From NCBI GenBank assembly GCA_947311845.1, contig CAMZMU010000035.1, positions 4,411,726 through 4,475,725 on the forward strand: a stretch of DNA of 64,000 nt. The letters are read 5' to 3'. A program made the translations under genes and the position numbers. This document shows positions 45,454 through 55,471 of this stretch, piece by piece (positions within the stretch are counted from its first letter, which is position 1; the number at the start of each line of letters is the position of its first letter). This DNA comes from Poa pratensis (Eukaryota; Streptophyta; Magnoliopsida; Poales; Poaceae). The notes below the pieces were generated by a model that was given only the letters and a program-made list of their open reading frames with translations, was not told the origin of the DNA and made no database searches.

Positions 45454-46200
45454 TTTTTAAATTTTTTTTGCGAAAAGGCCAACCAATTTGTTGATCATCA
45501 GCAATAGTACAAAGAATTCTAAAAGTAATAAAAATTACAAATAGGTCTTCCGACCACCTAGCGATGACTACAAACACTGAAGCGAGCCGAAGGCGCGCCG
45601 CTGTCCTCACCCCTCCCTTACCGGAGCCGGGTAAAGCTTGTCGTAATAGAGCTTGTTGTAGTAGACATGCGGGAAGTCGTCGTGCTAAGGCCCCGAGGGA
45701 CCAGCGCATCAGAGCAGTAACCATCGCCAACGATGAGAACCATAGATCGGAACAGCCGGACCTGCAACCACACGCCGAACACAAAAACGGACTATCCCAG
45801 GGGATCCGCCGGACACACGGCCGAGCACAAAAACGGACTATCCCAGGGGATCCGCCGGACACACGCCTCCACGCGCCCTTTGTTAGCACTAGGCGCTCCG
45901 TGGTGCGAGGATAGGACGGAGAGGACCTTATTCTGGCTTCAAGAAGTAGCCGCCGCCTCACCATTTTGAAGAAGACACCGAAAAACCTAAACAAATGATG
46001 GAAACCCTCTCGCCGGCAAGAGGCCGTGATCCGCCACGCCTCCAAGGCCCTAAGGCCACCGGAGACAGAGCGGATCGGCGACGTCGTCGGCGAGGGGACG
46101 GAACCCTAGAGTGGTTTCACGAACACCTCACGATCGCCTCCTCTCCTGTCTTTCTCGTACGTACCGTTTCGACGATGGAGTAGCGCTCACCAAACTTGTT
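45454..46200 (-). mobile_element. Retroposon D (0.75 kb), poly(T)-led
   Basis: It begins with T-runs ('ttttttttaaattttttttgcgaaaaggcc'), a poly(A) tail on the minus strand. A probable target duplication is ACACTGCAATTT (45,442-45,453) against ACACTGTAATTT (46,201-46,212), with one mismatch. Inside is a 46-nt tandem duplication (45,781-45,864). No domain is seen in the open frames. Confidence 0.5.
45781..45864. repeat. 46-nt tandem duplication
   Basis: 'acaaaaacggactatcccag' starts at 45,781 and again at 45,827, with nearly identical sequence through 'gatccgccggacacacg'. Confidence 0.9.
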
Positions 46201-46480
46201 ACACTGTAATTTATTTTGATTGTGAACTATGTGATTTGGTGTGAACTATGTGATTTGGTATGAACTTATTGCAAGTACGAACTATGGATGGGGGCATGCG
46301 TCCCGGTGGTGCTCGGGATTGGGGTGCCTCCGCAGCTGCGCGATATTGACTTGGGAGAGCGAGAGATCAGAGGTGAAAAGAGATATGTGACAGGTGGGAT
46401 TTGTTTGATAGTGAAAACAACGAAATTTTAACTTTACGAGTCAGATAGATCTAAGGTTGAAAATTGACCGGAATTTGATA

Positions 46481-46603
46481 CTCCCTCCGTCCCAAAATAA
46501 CTGTCTTAGATTTACCAAAAAGTGGATGTATGTAGAAATGAAACATGTATAGATACATCCACTTTTTAACAAACTTGAGACAATTATTTTGGGACGGAGT
46601 GAG
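46481..46603. mobile_element. Stowaway-like MITE (123 bp)
   Basis: CTCCCTCCGTCCCAAAATAA at the left and 'ttattttgggacggagtgag' at the right, TA on both sides. Resembles the element at 15,610. Confidence 0.85.
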
Positions 46604-46975
46604 TAGTTTAGAGTATCAATTTCAAATTTAAAATTCAGGGCTGGATTTAACATTCATAGACAAGTTTAATGTTTGTTTTGGACCGTGAATCCTTGCGTCG
46701 CCTAATAGGCGAGTTCACCTGCACGTAATCAATAGCGACGTGTTTGTCCGTGACATAACACGAGTCCCCCCTCACGAGCCGACTACTGCCTGCACGACGT
46801 CTCGGTGCAGCGCACGCTGAGGCGAAGGCGGCAGCCGTACGTGTCCGTCGCGGTCCGCGAAATTAAGCGGCTGCCGGCGGCGGCAGCGACCGGGCCAGCC
46901 ACGTCGAGCCCGGCCCACCGCCGAACCATAAGGCGATGCAGAGAGCCGACCGAACCCCACCTCCCCCCGCCTGCA

Positions 46976-46986
46976 ACTACAAAAGG
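46976..46986 (+). promoter_or_regulatory. Possible TATA-like element
   Basis: CTACAAAAGGG, about 120 nt before the ATG at 47,102 and followed by a CT-rich leader (46,995-47,100). Weak evidence. Confidence 0.35.
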
Positions 46987-47101
46987 GCCGCAAAGCCCAG
47001 GCGACCTTCCCTCCCATCCCCCACACCACTCTCACTCCGCCGCATCCTCCTTGCCGCCGTCCTCCACATCGCAGCGAGCTCCACCAGACCCGCCGGCCGG
47101 G

Positions 47102-47589
47102 ATGAAGCGGACCAGAGCGCAGAACCCCAAGCTCCAGGACCCGCAAGACCCCGCCGCCGCGGTCGCGAACCCGAAGCTGCAGCGCAAGGCCAAGCAGCCC
47201 AAGGCGGCGAGGGCGGGCGGCAAGAAGGCCGCGGCGGCGGCGCGCGAGGCTGCTGCAGCTGCTGCTGCCGCTGCGGATTCTGCGTCTGCTGCTTCTTCCG
47301 CAGCGGAGTTGGCGCCAATCGTCCCCGACGTCGGAGCAGCGGTCGAGGTGGCGGGCGGCCTGCCCGCAGACTGGGACGAGATGGACGGCGGCGGCAATGG
47401 GTCCCCGTGGTGGACGTTCGGGGTGGAGGAGGAGAAGCTGCTCGGCTGGTTCCCCTTCGTTGAGGAAGACTTTGGTGGGTGCCACGGCGGCAACCGCATC
47501 GGGGGAGCCGAGCCCGAGCCTGCGGATTCGACGACGACATCTGGAGGATCCACCAAATCTACGAGATACCAAGCTACGCCGCCAAGTGA
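47102..47589 (+). CDS. Small host-type gene, product unknown, one frame break
   Basis: The ATG at 47,102 follows a CT-rich leader. The product starts basic (MKRTRAQNPKLQ), with a Lys/Ala-rich N-terminal half containing a long poly-Ala run (about residues 40-62). It continues into an acidic, Trp-rich block (DWDEMDGGGNGSPWWTFGVE, then LLGWFPFVEEDF). The same frame then turns into low-complexity Ser/Thr sequence, while the next register gives FDDDIWRIHQIYEIPSYAAK ending at a TGA at 47,587-47,589. The second reading looks like the true end, so one or two bases are probably gained or lost between about 47,475 and 47,522. The expected size is about 160 residues. The acidic aromatic C-terminal pattern is familiar from small plant proteins of unknown function. 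I cannot name the family. Basic residues and size suggest a nuclear protein, as inference only. No introns are needed. Confidence 0.6.
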
Positions 47590-47817
47590 TCTCATCCCGC
47601 GGCGCATTTGGCGTGTGTGTCGTCAGAAACTAGATAGGAGCTGCTACCGCTGCTCGTGTTCTTGCTGCTCATCTTGCTTGGGTGGCGCTACGGTACAGGA
47701 ATGGGGAACCGAACTACTAATCGAGTCGAGGCTGCTAATTAAATCATGTAGGCGAGCTAGCTAGTTAGATGTTTCATGCAAAAACAACTTGCAACGAATG
47801 CAAATTTCAAGTGCTCA

Positions 47818-48600
47818 TCGTGTCTCTTGGTTGGTTGCTCTCTGTGTTCATTACTATGTCTTGATCTTGCGTGTTCTTCATCTGGAAGACTGCGAAATGT
47901 GCTTCGATTCTGAGTTTATTTCTGCTGCAATGCGGCTGCTCGTCGCATCGACTGTGGCACAAAAAGATTGCACGTGTAGTGCAAATTTGCCAAATTGGCC
48001 TGTAATCCTCCTGGTTTAGGCACAAAAAATAGCCAGTTGATGATATGGATGGATTTCTGCGTTTCTGCCTAATCTGCCGGTTTCCGCACCTTGTTTACGC
48101 AAAGCAGCAAGTGCATTTCCATTTCGGCGAAGTGGGAAAGGTGTTAGGCATTACCACCTTGTTTACAGTCGTTTTCCCTGAATTTCAGTGGATTTTTTGT
48201 CAAGTGTTCATATCACGTGAGAGGAGGTTTTGTTCAGGACTCTCTTGGTTTACAGTCTGTCTCGATCTTGCGAGTTCTTCATGCATCTTTGGCTCCGCAA
48301 ACAGCAATGCGGCAGCTCTTCGCATGGATTGTGGCACAAAACAAATTGCATGTGCAGTGCACATTATGCGCGCACACACACAGTGGGCGTTGGCCTTATG
48401 GGATATCAATGCACAAAAAGAGATCCGTTGATCGTATAGATAGAGCCTACTTGGCCGGCACCTCACCTGGTAGCAGCAAGTGCATTTTCATTTCGGCAAG
48501 TGGCAATGGATTATGGCATGGACTTGTTCGCATTCGTTCTCCGTGAACTGCAGTGGAATTTCTCAAGTGTTCATGTGTAAGGATGATGTTTTGCTCAGTT
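47818..48600. repeat. Tandem duplication of about 0.4 kb downstream of the small gene
   Basis: Two diverged copies meet near 48,235. Shared phrases are 'tcttgatcttgcgtgttcttcat' (47,857; compare 48,262), 'caatgcggctgctcgtcgcat' (47,928; compare 48,304), 'agcaagtgcatttccatttcggc' (48,107; compare 48,475) and 'cagtggattttttgtcaagtgttcat' (48,187; compare 48,550). It probably derives from the 3' untranslated or downstream region. No coding frame is shared. Confidence 0.7.
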
Positions 48601-48967
48601 CCATTCGGACGAGCGCGAATATTTTGCAACTAGTTGTACATGCACCCCATTGTCGGATGTCTCACTCCGGAAGCACAACATACGGCAACAGGGTGCGGGT
48701 GCAGCTAGTTGTAAATTTTAGTTTTGCTGACCGTAGCCGTCCTAGTTCACTGGAACCCATGCTTGTAAGTTTCGCGTCGTCCATCGTCGTTGCGTTTCAC
48801 CGATCGAGGTGTTGATGCAGTTTTAGAAACAAAACGAAAGCATATGCACTATTTATCCGTGACCCGACCGGAAGTAGCGGTAGAGTACGAGGTGTGTGCC
48901 GGTGCTTCCCTCGCAAAGCTTGGTTGCCCCACGATCCACCCTCCGTCCGTGCTGTAGTTGAGTAGTA

Positions 48968-49126
48968 CTCCCTCCGTGTCAAAAAGTAAGACTCTCTAGC
49001 TACTTACCACACACATGTATCTAGACATATTTTAGTGCAAGATTCATGTGAATCTTGCACTAAAACATGTCTAGATACATGTGTGTGGTAAGTAGCTAAA
49101 ACGTCTTACTTTTGACACGGAGGGAG
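48968..49126. mobile_element. Stowaway MITE, long hairpin (159 bp)
   Basis: CTCCCTCCGTGTCAAAAAGT at the left and the inverted match at the right, TA on both sides. Arms 'cttaccacacacatgta' and complement; loop near 49,045. Confidence 0.9.
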
Positions 49127-51069
49127 TAGTAGTAATCAATCAAATCAATTGGCCTTGGATTCTTCGCTGTTCTTTAGCTGTTCCCGACGGCAGTACAGCA
49201 GGTCCGCGATTCGGTCGATCCATCCATCGATCATCAAAAGTCAGCTGTGCCCACGCCACGCAGCCAGCCACCCCGTAGATGCGTGCATACGTACACAGCT
49301 CCGGCAACTTTATTTATTTTTGAAATGAAAACTCTTTCTGAGTTCCCCGGGGCACGGGAGGGAGGCTGCGCGCCGACATGACATGGGTGGGGGCGAAAGG
49401 GACGTGCCAGGCAGCTTTGGAGTGGAGTACCTAGCCATGATGGGTGTTCTCTCGCGTGTTGCCTTGGCTGCATGCCGATGCCGCCGCTGTCGCGTTGCGT
49501 GCGCCGTCCCGATCAACCATCTCTTTTGCCATTGCGTTGGACAGTACGAGCCGATTCTCTGACCGTCATTAATTAAAGGAGAAAACCAGAGTGGCTGGGA
49601 GCTTGGTGTTGATAAATCAGTTGAAGCTGAGCGATCAAGCATGAGATGAGCTGTTCCTAATCATCAGATTGATTAGCATGAGGTGCGCCCACAGATACAC
49701 AGCGAGGCATACACCCGGCCACGGAACCATAAAGGCGCTGTCCGCGTCAGAAAAGGATATATCTCATCGACTCTTCCGACGGCGGGCGGCAACCCAAGTT
49801 GATGTACACGGTGGTCCACGTCCGCGACCAAGGAATTTGTCGCGCGCACAAGTGGGTGTGTCGACGACAAGGCCCAGTTGAGGCGTGTCCGCCAGCCAGA
49901 GTTGGAAAAGTGGCAGCGAGCGAGCGGCGGACCACTGTTCCAGGCGTATTCCACCGCGTTCACGTGATACACGGCAAAGCTGGATGCCAACGGCGCGGCA
50001 GTCGGCAGGAGAGCTCGATCTGTTCGGTCTCCGCCTGGTCCTTGTTTGATGGGGACGTGTCGGGTCCAGCCTGCCAGCCCATGCTACTGTACATTGCTAC
50101 CCTGTCCGGCAAGCTATACTTGCTAGTGGGCCGATCGGATCCGTGAAGCAGCTGCTGCCGCCCCGCCGCGATCGGCGGAACATGGGGTGCACGCTCGCGA
50201 TCAGCTCGGATCCGCACTGACAGCACCGTCGACTCGGGGAAGACAGGTCACATCATATATAAAAACGTCAGCTCGTCGGCACAGTCTGCAACACCAGGAC
50301 CTGATTTTATGCGGAGATGCTTGCTTTTCCTGCAAAGGTGGTAGGCTTTGATGCCGACAGGGACGTCATCTGCTTTACTTTGTGGCCTCGATCCTGGAGC
50401 CGGGCAGAGGGCATGGGGGTGGTCTGGCAGGCCGGCAGCACACGACGTGGTGTGCATGCGCGGCGGGTTGGAACTCATTGCGCCGCACGCCAGTGCGCGG
50501 TTTGATTTGACGGGCCTGTCTGCCTTGTCCAGCGTGCGGGCGGCAGCAGGCTCGGTGGCCCGGCCCGGCCCGGGTTTCTGATGCTTCCTCGGATTGGGAA
50601 GGAGCCAAGACACTACACAACGCTGGCTTTTGCCAAAAAGGTGAACACCCTCCTTCCTTTCGCGCCAAAAAGAGTTTTGGCGGGAAAAACAGGGCAACTT
50701 CTTGGCGCCCTTTCCTCGCGTAATCGCGGTTGCGGTGGCGGCAAACCATCATCGTTCATGGATGGGTTGTCATTGCACCCTCCGTTTTAGCGAAACTGTA
50801 TGCTGCAACACACCGGTGATGGAAATGGCCAGCACCGCGGCCGGCGTCGAATGGACTCGTAGCGTTCGACAAATCAACAGATCCAGCCATCGACTTTCAG
50901 CTGCGGTGCCGATGGATTGACTCGGGTCCTCCTGCCGACGCTCTGCGCCTGAGTTTTTACCAAAAATGAAGGAAAAGCTCTCACAGTGGAGTCTATCAGA
51001 AAACAAGGAGAGCACGAACGTGGACATGATTCTGAGACACGAGGCGACGGAGAGAGGGACGTGAGGATT
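49127..51069. other. Mixed-composition intergenic DNA, no gene supported
   Basis: GC is higher than in the flanks, and several frames of 60-150 codons are open on both strands, but none shows a domain, codon bias or homologous partner in the window. 'tatataaaaac' at 50,259 is a TATA-like site without a convincing gene after it. Confidence 0.4.
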
Positions 51070-52245
51070 TACTCCAGTTGAGGGACGTCGTCGTACGCAG
51101 ACATGGCCGCCTCGCCCCGTCGACGTCGATTGGCCACACTCCTCGATCGTGGGCCGGAGTCAGCGCGCCGCCAGCCGACGGGCTCTTCACTGGTGTCACC
51201 CGGACCGGTACGTACATGCACCATTCGGAATTTACAAAATTATTAAGGGGTGTCGGTGTACTAGCTTGGTGCTCATGAGCATGAGCTGGTCTGATCATCT
51301 CTCCCGCAGAAAGATTGAAGACGATAAAAATTGATCTAGGTTTTTTTTTTCTTAAAGTTTAAGCCAAAAAAAAAAAACTAGCTCGAAAATTGGGTACATA
51401 GTACATGCGCTGCCGGTTTTTTAAGTGGACAGAAATTTTGCGTGGTTTCACTTTTACATAATTTCGACGACTTATTTTACAGAACAGAAGGAATGCGTTA
51501 CAAACATTTTCGTGGTTTGACCTTTACATAATTTTTTTTAAATTGAAATAATGTGAAGACCTTGTGCATTTGTCCTTCTTTATCTACAAAACAATAGGTT
51601 ACTGTTGGAATTTGCATGTAGGCTTTTGCCCATGGCCAAACTAAATTCTGAAATTCTCATTCCCCATTTCGAAAACGAAGGTGCCGCCACCAGCGATGGC
51701 TCTGTCGCATCGAGGAAGGTGACGCGGCGTTTCACGTTCCTCTCATCGGCCCACCACTTGCCGCGACCGCCAGACGGCGAGAGCTCGCGGGGCCCCGACG
51801 TGACCTGAATTGGATGTACGACTCTCTACTTGTGTCATCCGGAGCGGGACAACTTTCGTAATTTCCATGCGCTAGCTTGGTGCTTGTGAGATGTTCGTCT
51901 GATCGTCTCTCCCACGCAGAAAGATCGAATATGGTTAAATGTGTGACGAAATTGATCCCGCTGAACGATCAATAAAAAAATATAGATCGAAAAGTTGGGT
52001 ACATAGTACAAATTGATACTTAATAACATGATAGTTTGTTCATAAGTGTAGAGAAAATTTGCATGGTTTGACTTTTACATAATTTCTACGACTTATTTTA
52101 CGGAGACCTTATGCATCGCGGCATTTGTCTTAATGCACAAGGTCTTAATGCACAAGGTCTAGAGAAGGAATGCATTACAAACATTGTCGTGGTTTGAGTT
52201 TTTACATAATTTTGAATTTGTAATAATGTGAAGACCTTGTGCATT
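51070..52245. repeat. Tandem duplication of about 0.6 kb, two diverged copies
   Basis: Copy 1 is about 51,070-51,600 and copy 2 about 51,680-52,245. Shared phrases are 'ctagcttggtgct..tga' (51,261/51,871), 'tctgatc..ctctccc..gcagaaagat' (51,290/51,897), 'aattgggtacatagtaca' (51,387/51,993), 'tttacataatttc.acgacttattttac' (51,452/52,075) and 'aataatgtgaagaccttgtgcatttgtc' (51,547/52,221). No shared reading frame. Confidence 0.7.
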
Positions 52246-52259
52246 TGTCTCTTTTGAGA

Positions 52260-53955
52260 AGTTAGCACTAACCAACATTCAATACGAAGGCGATTAGATG
52301 TCTACTCTAGAGGCGCTTGACCATTAGGTAACAAGAAATTTTAGTCGCTCTTTTAGCCCCATATACCTATAATTTTGACGTGCATGCCAATTGACACCTC
52401 TCCTTGTTCCAGACCATAGGTATTTGTATCAACAAAAATTCAAGTTGACGATGATATTCAGGGACGGAACTAAACAACGGTCCTATGGGGTCAACTCTAC
52501 CACGGTGAGGTCATACTTTGAGATAAAAGCAATATGTTGTACCAACTTGATAAAAGGTTTCCCAAAATTACGGGTTTCATCCAACACCAGTTGACCCTAT
52601 GATAGGACCATCTCTGATGAGGGTACTCCACACATGCTAGTTTTAGTTTGTTTTCAGCTAGGATAAACCCTCTTTCCTTTGATTATCATCAAGAACAAAC
52701 AGTAAAACACCTTACGAATTTTAGGCACAATCGTACACATGGGCTAAGCATTCTCCATTTGCGAATGACTACATTTGTGGCATGAAGGTTATACAAGGAA
52801 TATGCAGATGTTCTCGGTGGCAAATGGTAAACTATTGCGGATGTAAGATATTTCTTAATAATATTGTAGAATAAGATGTCACACGTTGAAGGTTTTGATG
52901 GTTGTCACACCTAGCGCCAATCCAATGGTATAGACGTGGCATCTCTCCATATGGAACAACAAAGATAAACTGCCAAGGATGAGAGTACTACATATATATG
53001 CGGATATGGCCATAGTGAGCGACATAACTAGACATAGGCCAGCGATACAAGATGTGCCATAATAAACTTGCTAGATATGCAATAATAGAATGCAACACCA
53101 AATTGTCAAAGTTAACTTGTTTGTAAAGTAAACAGACGGAAGATGATTGGTGGAGTCCAGTCAATGTTTCAAAATGCAGTTTCCATGTCTTCAAGACGAT
53201 TTTTTTTTTTTTGCATTTCGCCATTCGTAACAACATGTCCCATAAGCATAAACACGAATTCTATAATGCAAATGTTGTGAAAAATTATCAAAGTAAAAAA
53301 ATAAATACTTTTTTCACCAGGAATATCTAACGAAATGTAGATACAGAGATGTTGAAGTGTTGAGTAAACAAGCATCAATACAAATCATATAACACAAATG
53401 TTGATAGAAATGGCCATAGTAAAAAACAACTTTTTTCACCAGGAATATTTACGGACATGTAGATAAAGATGTTGAGGTCTTGATTTGTAGAGAGTGAGAA
53501 CCTCTGATTTATCATTATTTAATTTTGTAATAAATGAATTTAGGCGATTCTTCGAGAAGTGTTTCCAAATCAGATAATACAACTATCTGATTTGCCTATG
53601 TTATTTTATCCAGAAATGATGTCACAAGTAAAAATAATACATGCCATGTAATCTTCCCTTCAACAGTGGCCGCCTGTTGTGGCTTTATCGTATATTCAAT
53701 TTTTTCTCACCAATCAAATATACAATGATATATCGATATACTGGAAACAACACATACACTAGATGAATATATAGAGTGTCGGTATGTAAATGGATTAAAC
53801 TGATCATATTGGATGACTCACAAACACCGTTGTAATGATTCTCATATTATAATTGTGACGAGGGCCTTGATCAATGTGGTCCTAGACTGGCCTTGGATAC
53901 TGTTGTTTGGTCGCCTTTCACAAGGCATGTGAGGCTCGTTTCCGGTCTGGGCCTC
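52260..53955. repeat. Old dispersed repeat, relative of 23.8-26.5 kb
   Basis: The phrases 'caatccaatggtatagacgtggcatctctcca' (about 52,919), 'aacaacaaagata' and 'gtccagtcaatgtttcaaa' occur in the same order as at 24,225-24,450. A local repeat 'ttttttcaccaggaatat' occurs at 53,310 and 53,432. AT-rich, with no gene seen. Confidence 0.55.
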
Positions 53956-54270
53956 TGAAAGGACATTTCTATCCCTATGTGTTTTGATGTTTGTTGACAA
54001 CACAATAAGCGGACTAATTGTGTGCTAAAAGATTTACGGGTAGATCTTATACTTAGACATGATGGTTGGACTTCTCCTCTAAAAGCATCAAGCGTGAAGT
54101 TGTAGTTTTCCTAGGTGTTTATCTTGTAAGAAAATCGTACTATCAAGAGGGGGATCCGTTGTGGAGGTTTGGGCGGAATCGATCTTGTATATCTATTATG
54201 CACAAACCACATATGCACTCCACAACCATCCTATTTCCTGCAATTTCTGGAGTTCTACCATACTCTACAG

Positions 54271-54585
54271 GCTCTGGTAGTAACGGATCAAAACCTCCGG
54301 TAGTACCGCCCCCTCTGTGGGGCGACCTTGGTTTTGTTCCAGTACTGCTGGTAGTACCGAGCCACCACGCTCGGTAGTACCGAGTCAGGTACCAGTGAAC
54401 TCTAGGGGCTACTGGACTCGCCGATTTTTTAGCCGGTAGTTGGCTCGGTAGTACGCTATTAGCGGTAGTACCGGACTACGCTCACCAGTAGTACCGGACC
54501 TTGCCTCGCCGGGTCAAAGTCATACGTTTGACCAGCTGGTCTCTGCCGTTCGGTAGTACCGGGCCTTTTGGTCCGGTAGTACCGC
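54271..54585. repeat. LTR palindrome cluster, element 2
   Basis: About ten copies of (C)CGGTAGTACCG(G) and decayed forms, almost all in this orientation, upstream of the TATA stretch. The position is the same as that of the different motif in element 1. Confidence 0.9.
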
Positions 54586-54627
54586 GCCTACGCAGAAAGC
54601 TGGCCAACGACCACATTTCGTGGGGAG

Positions 54628-54637
54628 CTATATATAC
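54628..54637 (+). promoter_or_regulatory. TATA box of the element 2 LTR
   Basis: CTATATATAC about 672 nt into the LTR, directly after the palindrome cluster. Confidence 0.65.
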
Positions 54638-55419
54638 TAGTCTTCTTCTCCAAAGAAGCTAAGCTTTTAAAATACTCTCTCCACCATTGTTGCAAAGATT
54701 CAACCTCTAGATCTCCCACTCCTTTGGTCCAACACCTTCATACTTTGAGGAGTGAAGGAGGAGGTCTAGATCTATACTTCCACCAAAGCAATTTCGATTC
54801 CCCCACTAATTTAGCGGATCTTGTTACCTCTTGGGTTTATTGGAACCCGAGACGGAAGTTGTGTTCTTCGTGGCTTTGGGAGCCACGGGGAAAAGCCAAG
54901 AGCCTCCAATTGAGTTGTGGATGCGTGTCTTGGCCTTGTGATTCTTGTGGCTTTGGGAGCCGCGGGAATTCGGTGAGAGCCTCCAATTTGGTTGTGGAGT
55001 GTGCCTCATCCTTGTAAAGGTTTGTTTCCGACCTCGAGGGCATCATGTAGTGACTCGTGGATCTCCTCATTGGAGGATAACACGAGAGAGACACGGTGTG
55101 CCATATCAAGGCTATTCGGGGATCACTTTGTGACTCTGCACCGCTCCAACGGAGACGTAGCTTCCTTTGGGAAGTGAACTTCGCTGAAACATCTCCGCAT
55201 CACCGTATGGTTATCTCTTAACCTTCCTTTACTTGTATTGCTAGCTTATCTTGTTTAGAATATCTTGCTAGCTTGTATCTTGCTCATCATATAGGATTGT
55301 TTACCTAGTTGCATATCTAGAGAACTTATATTTGAGCAAAGCCTTAATTTGATTAAAGAAAAAGAAATTTGTAGTTGCCTATTCACCCCCCTCTAGTCAA
55401 CCTACTTGATCCTTTCAAT

Positions 55420-55431
55420 TGGTATCAGAGC
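55420..55431 (+). other. Primer binding site, initiator methionine tRNA
   Basis: TGGTATCAGAGC, two bases after the LTR, identical to that of element 1. Confidence 0.95.
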
Positions 55432-55471
55432 AAGGTTTCTTTATTAAGGGCTTAACCGCCTAAAGAGGAGG

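Larger units (their letters stand above)
53956..55417 (+). repeat. Element 2 5' LTR (1462 bp)
   Basis: TG...CA ends, preceded by GCCTC as a possible target duplication whose partner lies outside the window. U3 carries the GGTAGTACCG repeats and a TATA stretch, and the end has 'attcacccccctctagtcaacc'. Open frames inside it are not conserved. Confidence 0.92.

Noticed and set aside
49669..50790. Several 60-150-codon frames
   Set aside because: Overlapping on both strands with no domain, no partner in the window and no clear promoter-start relation.
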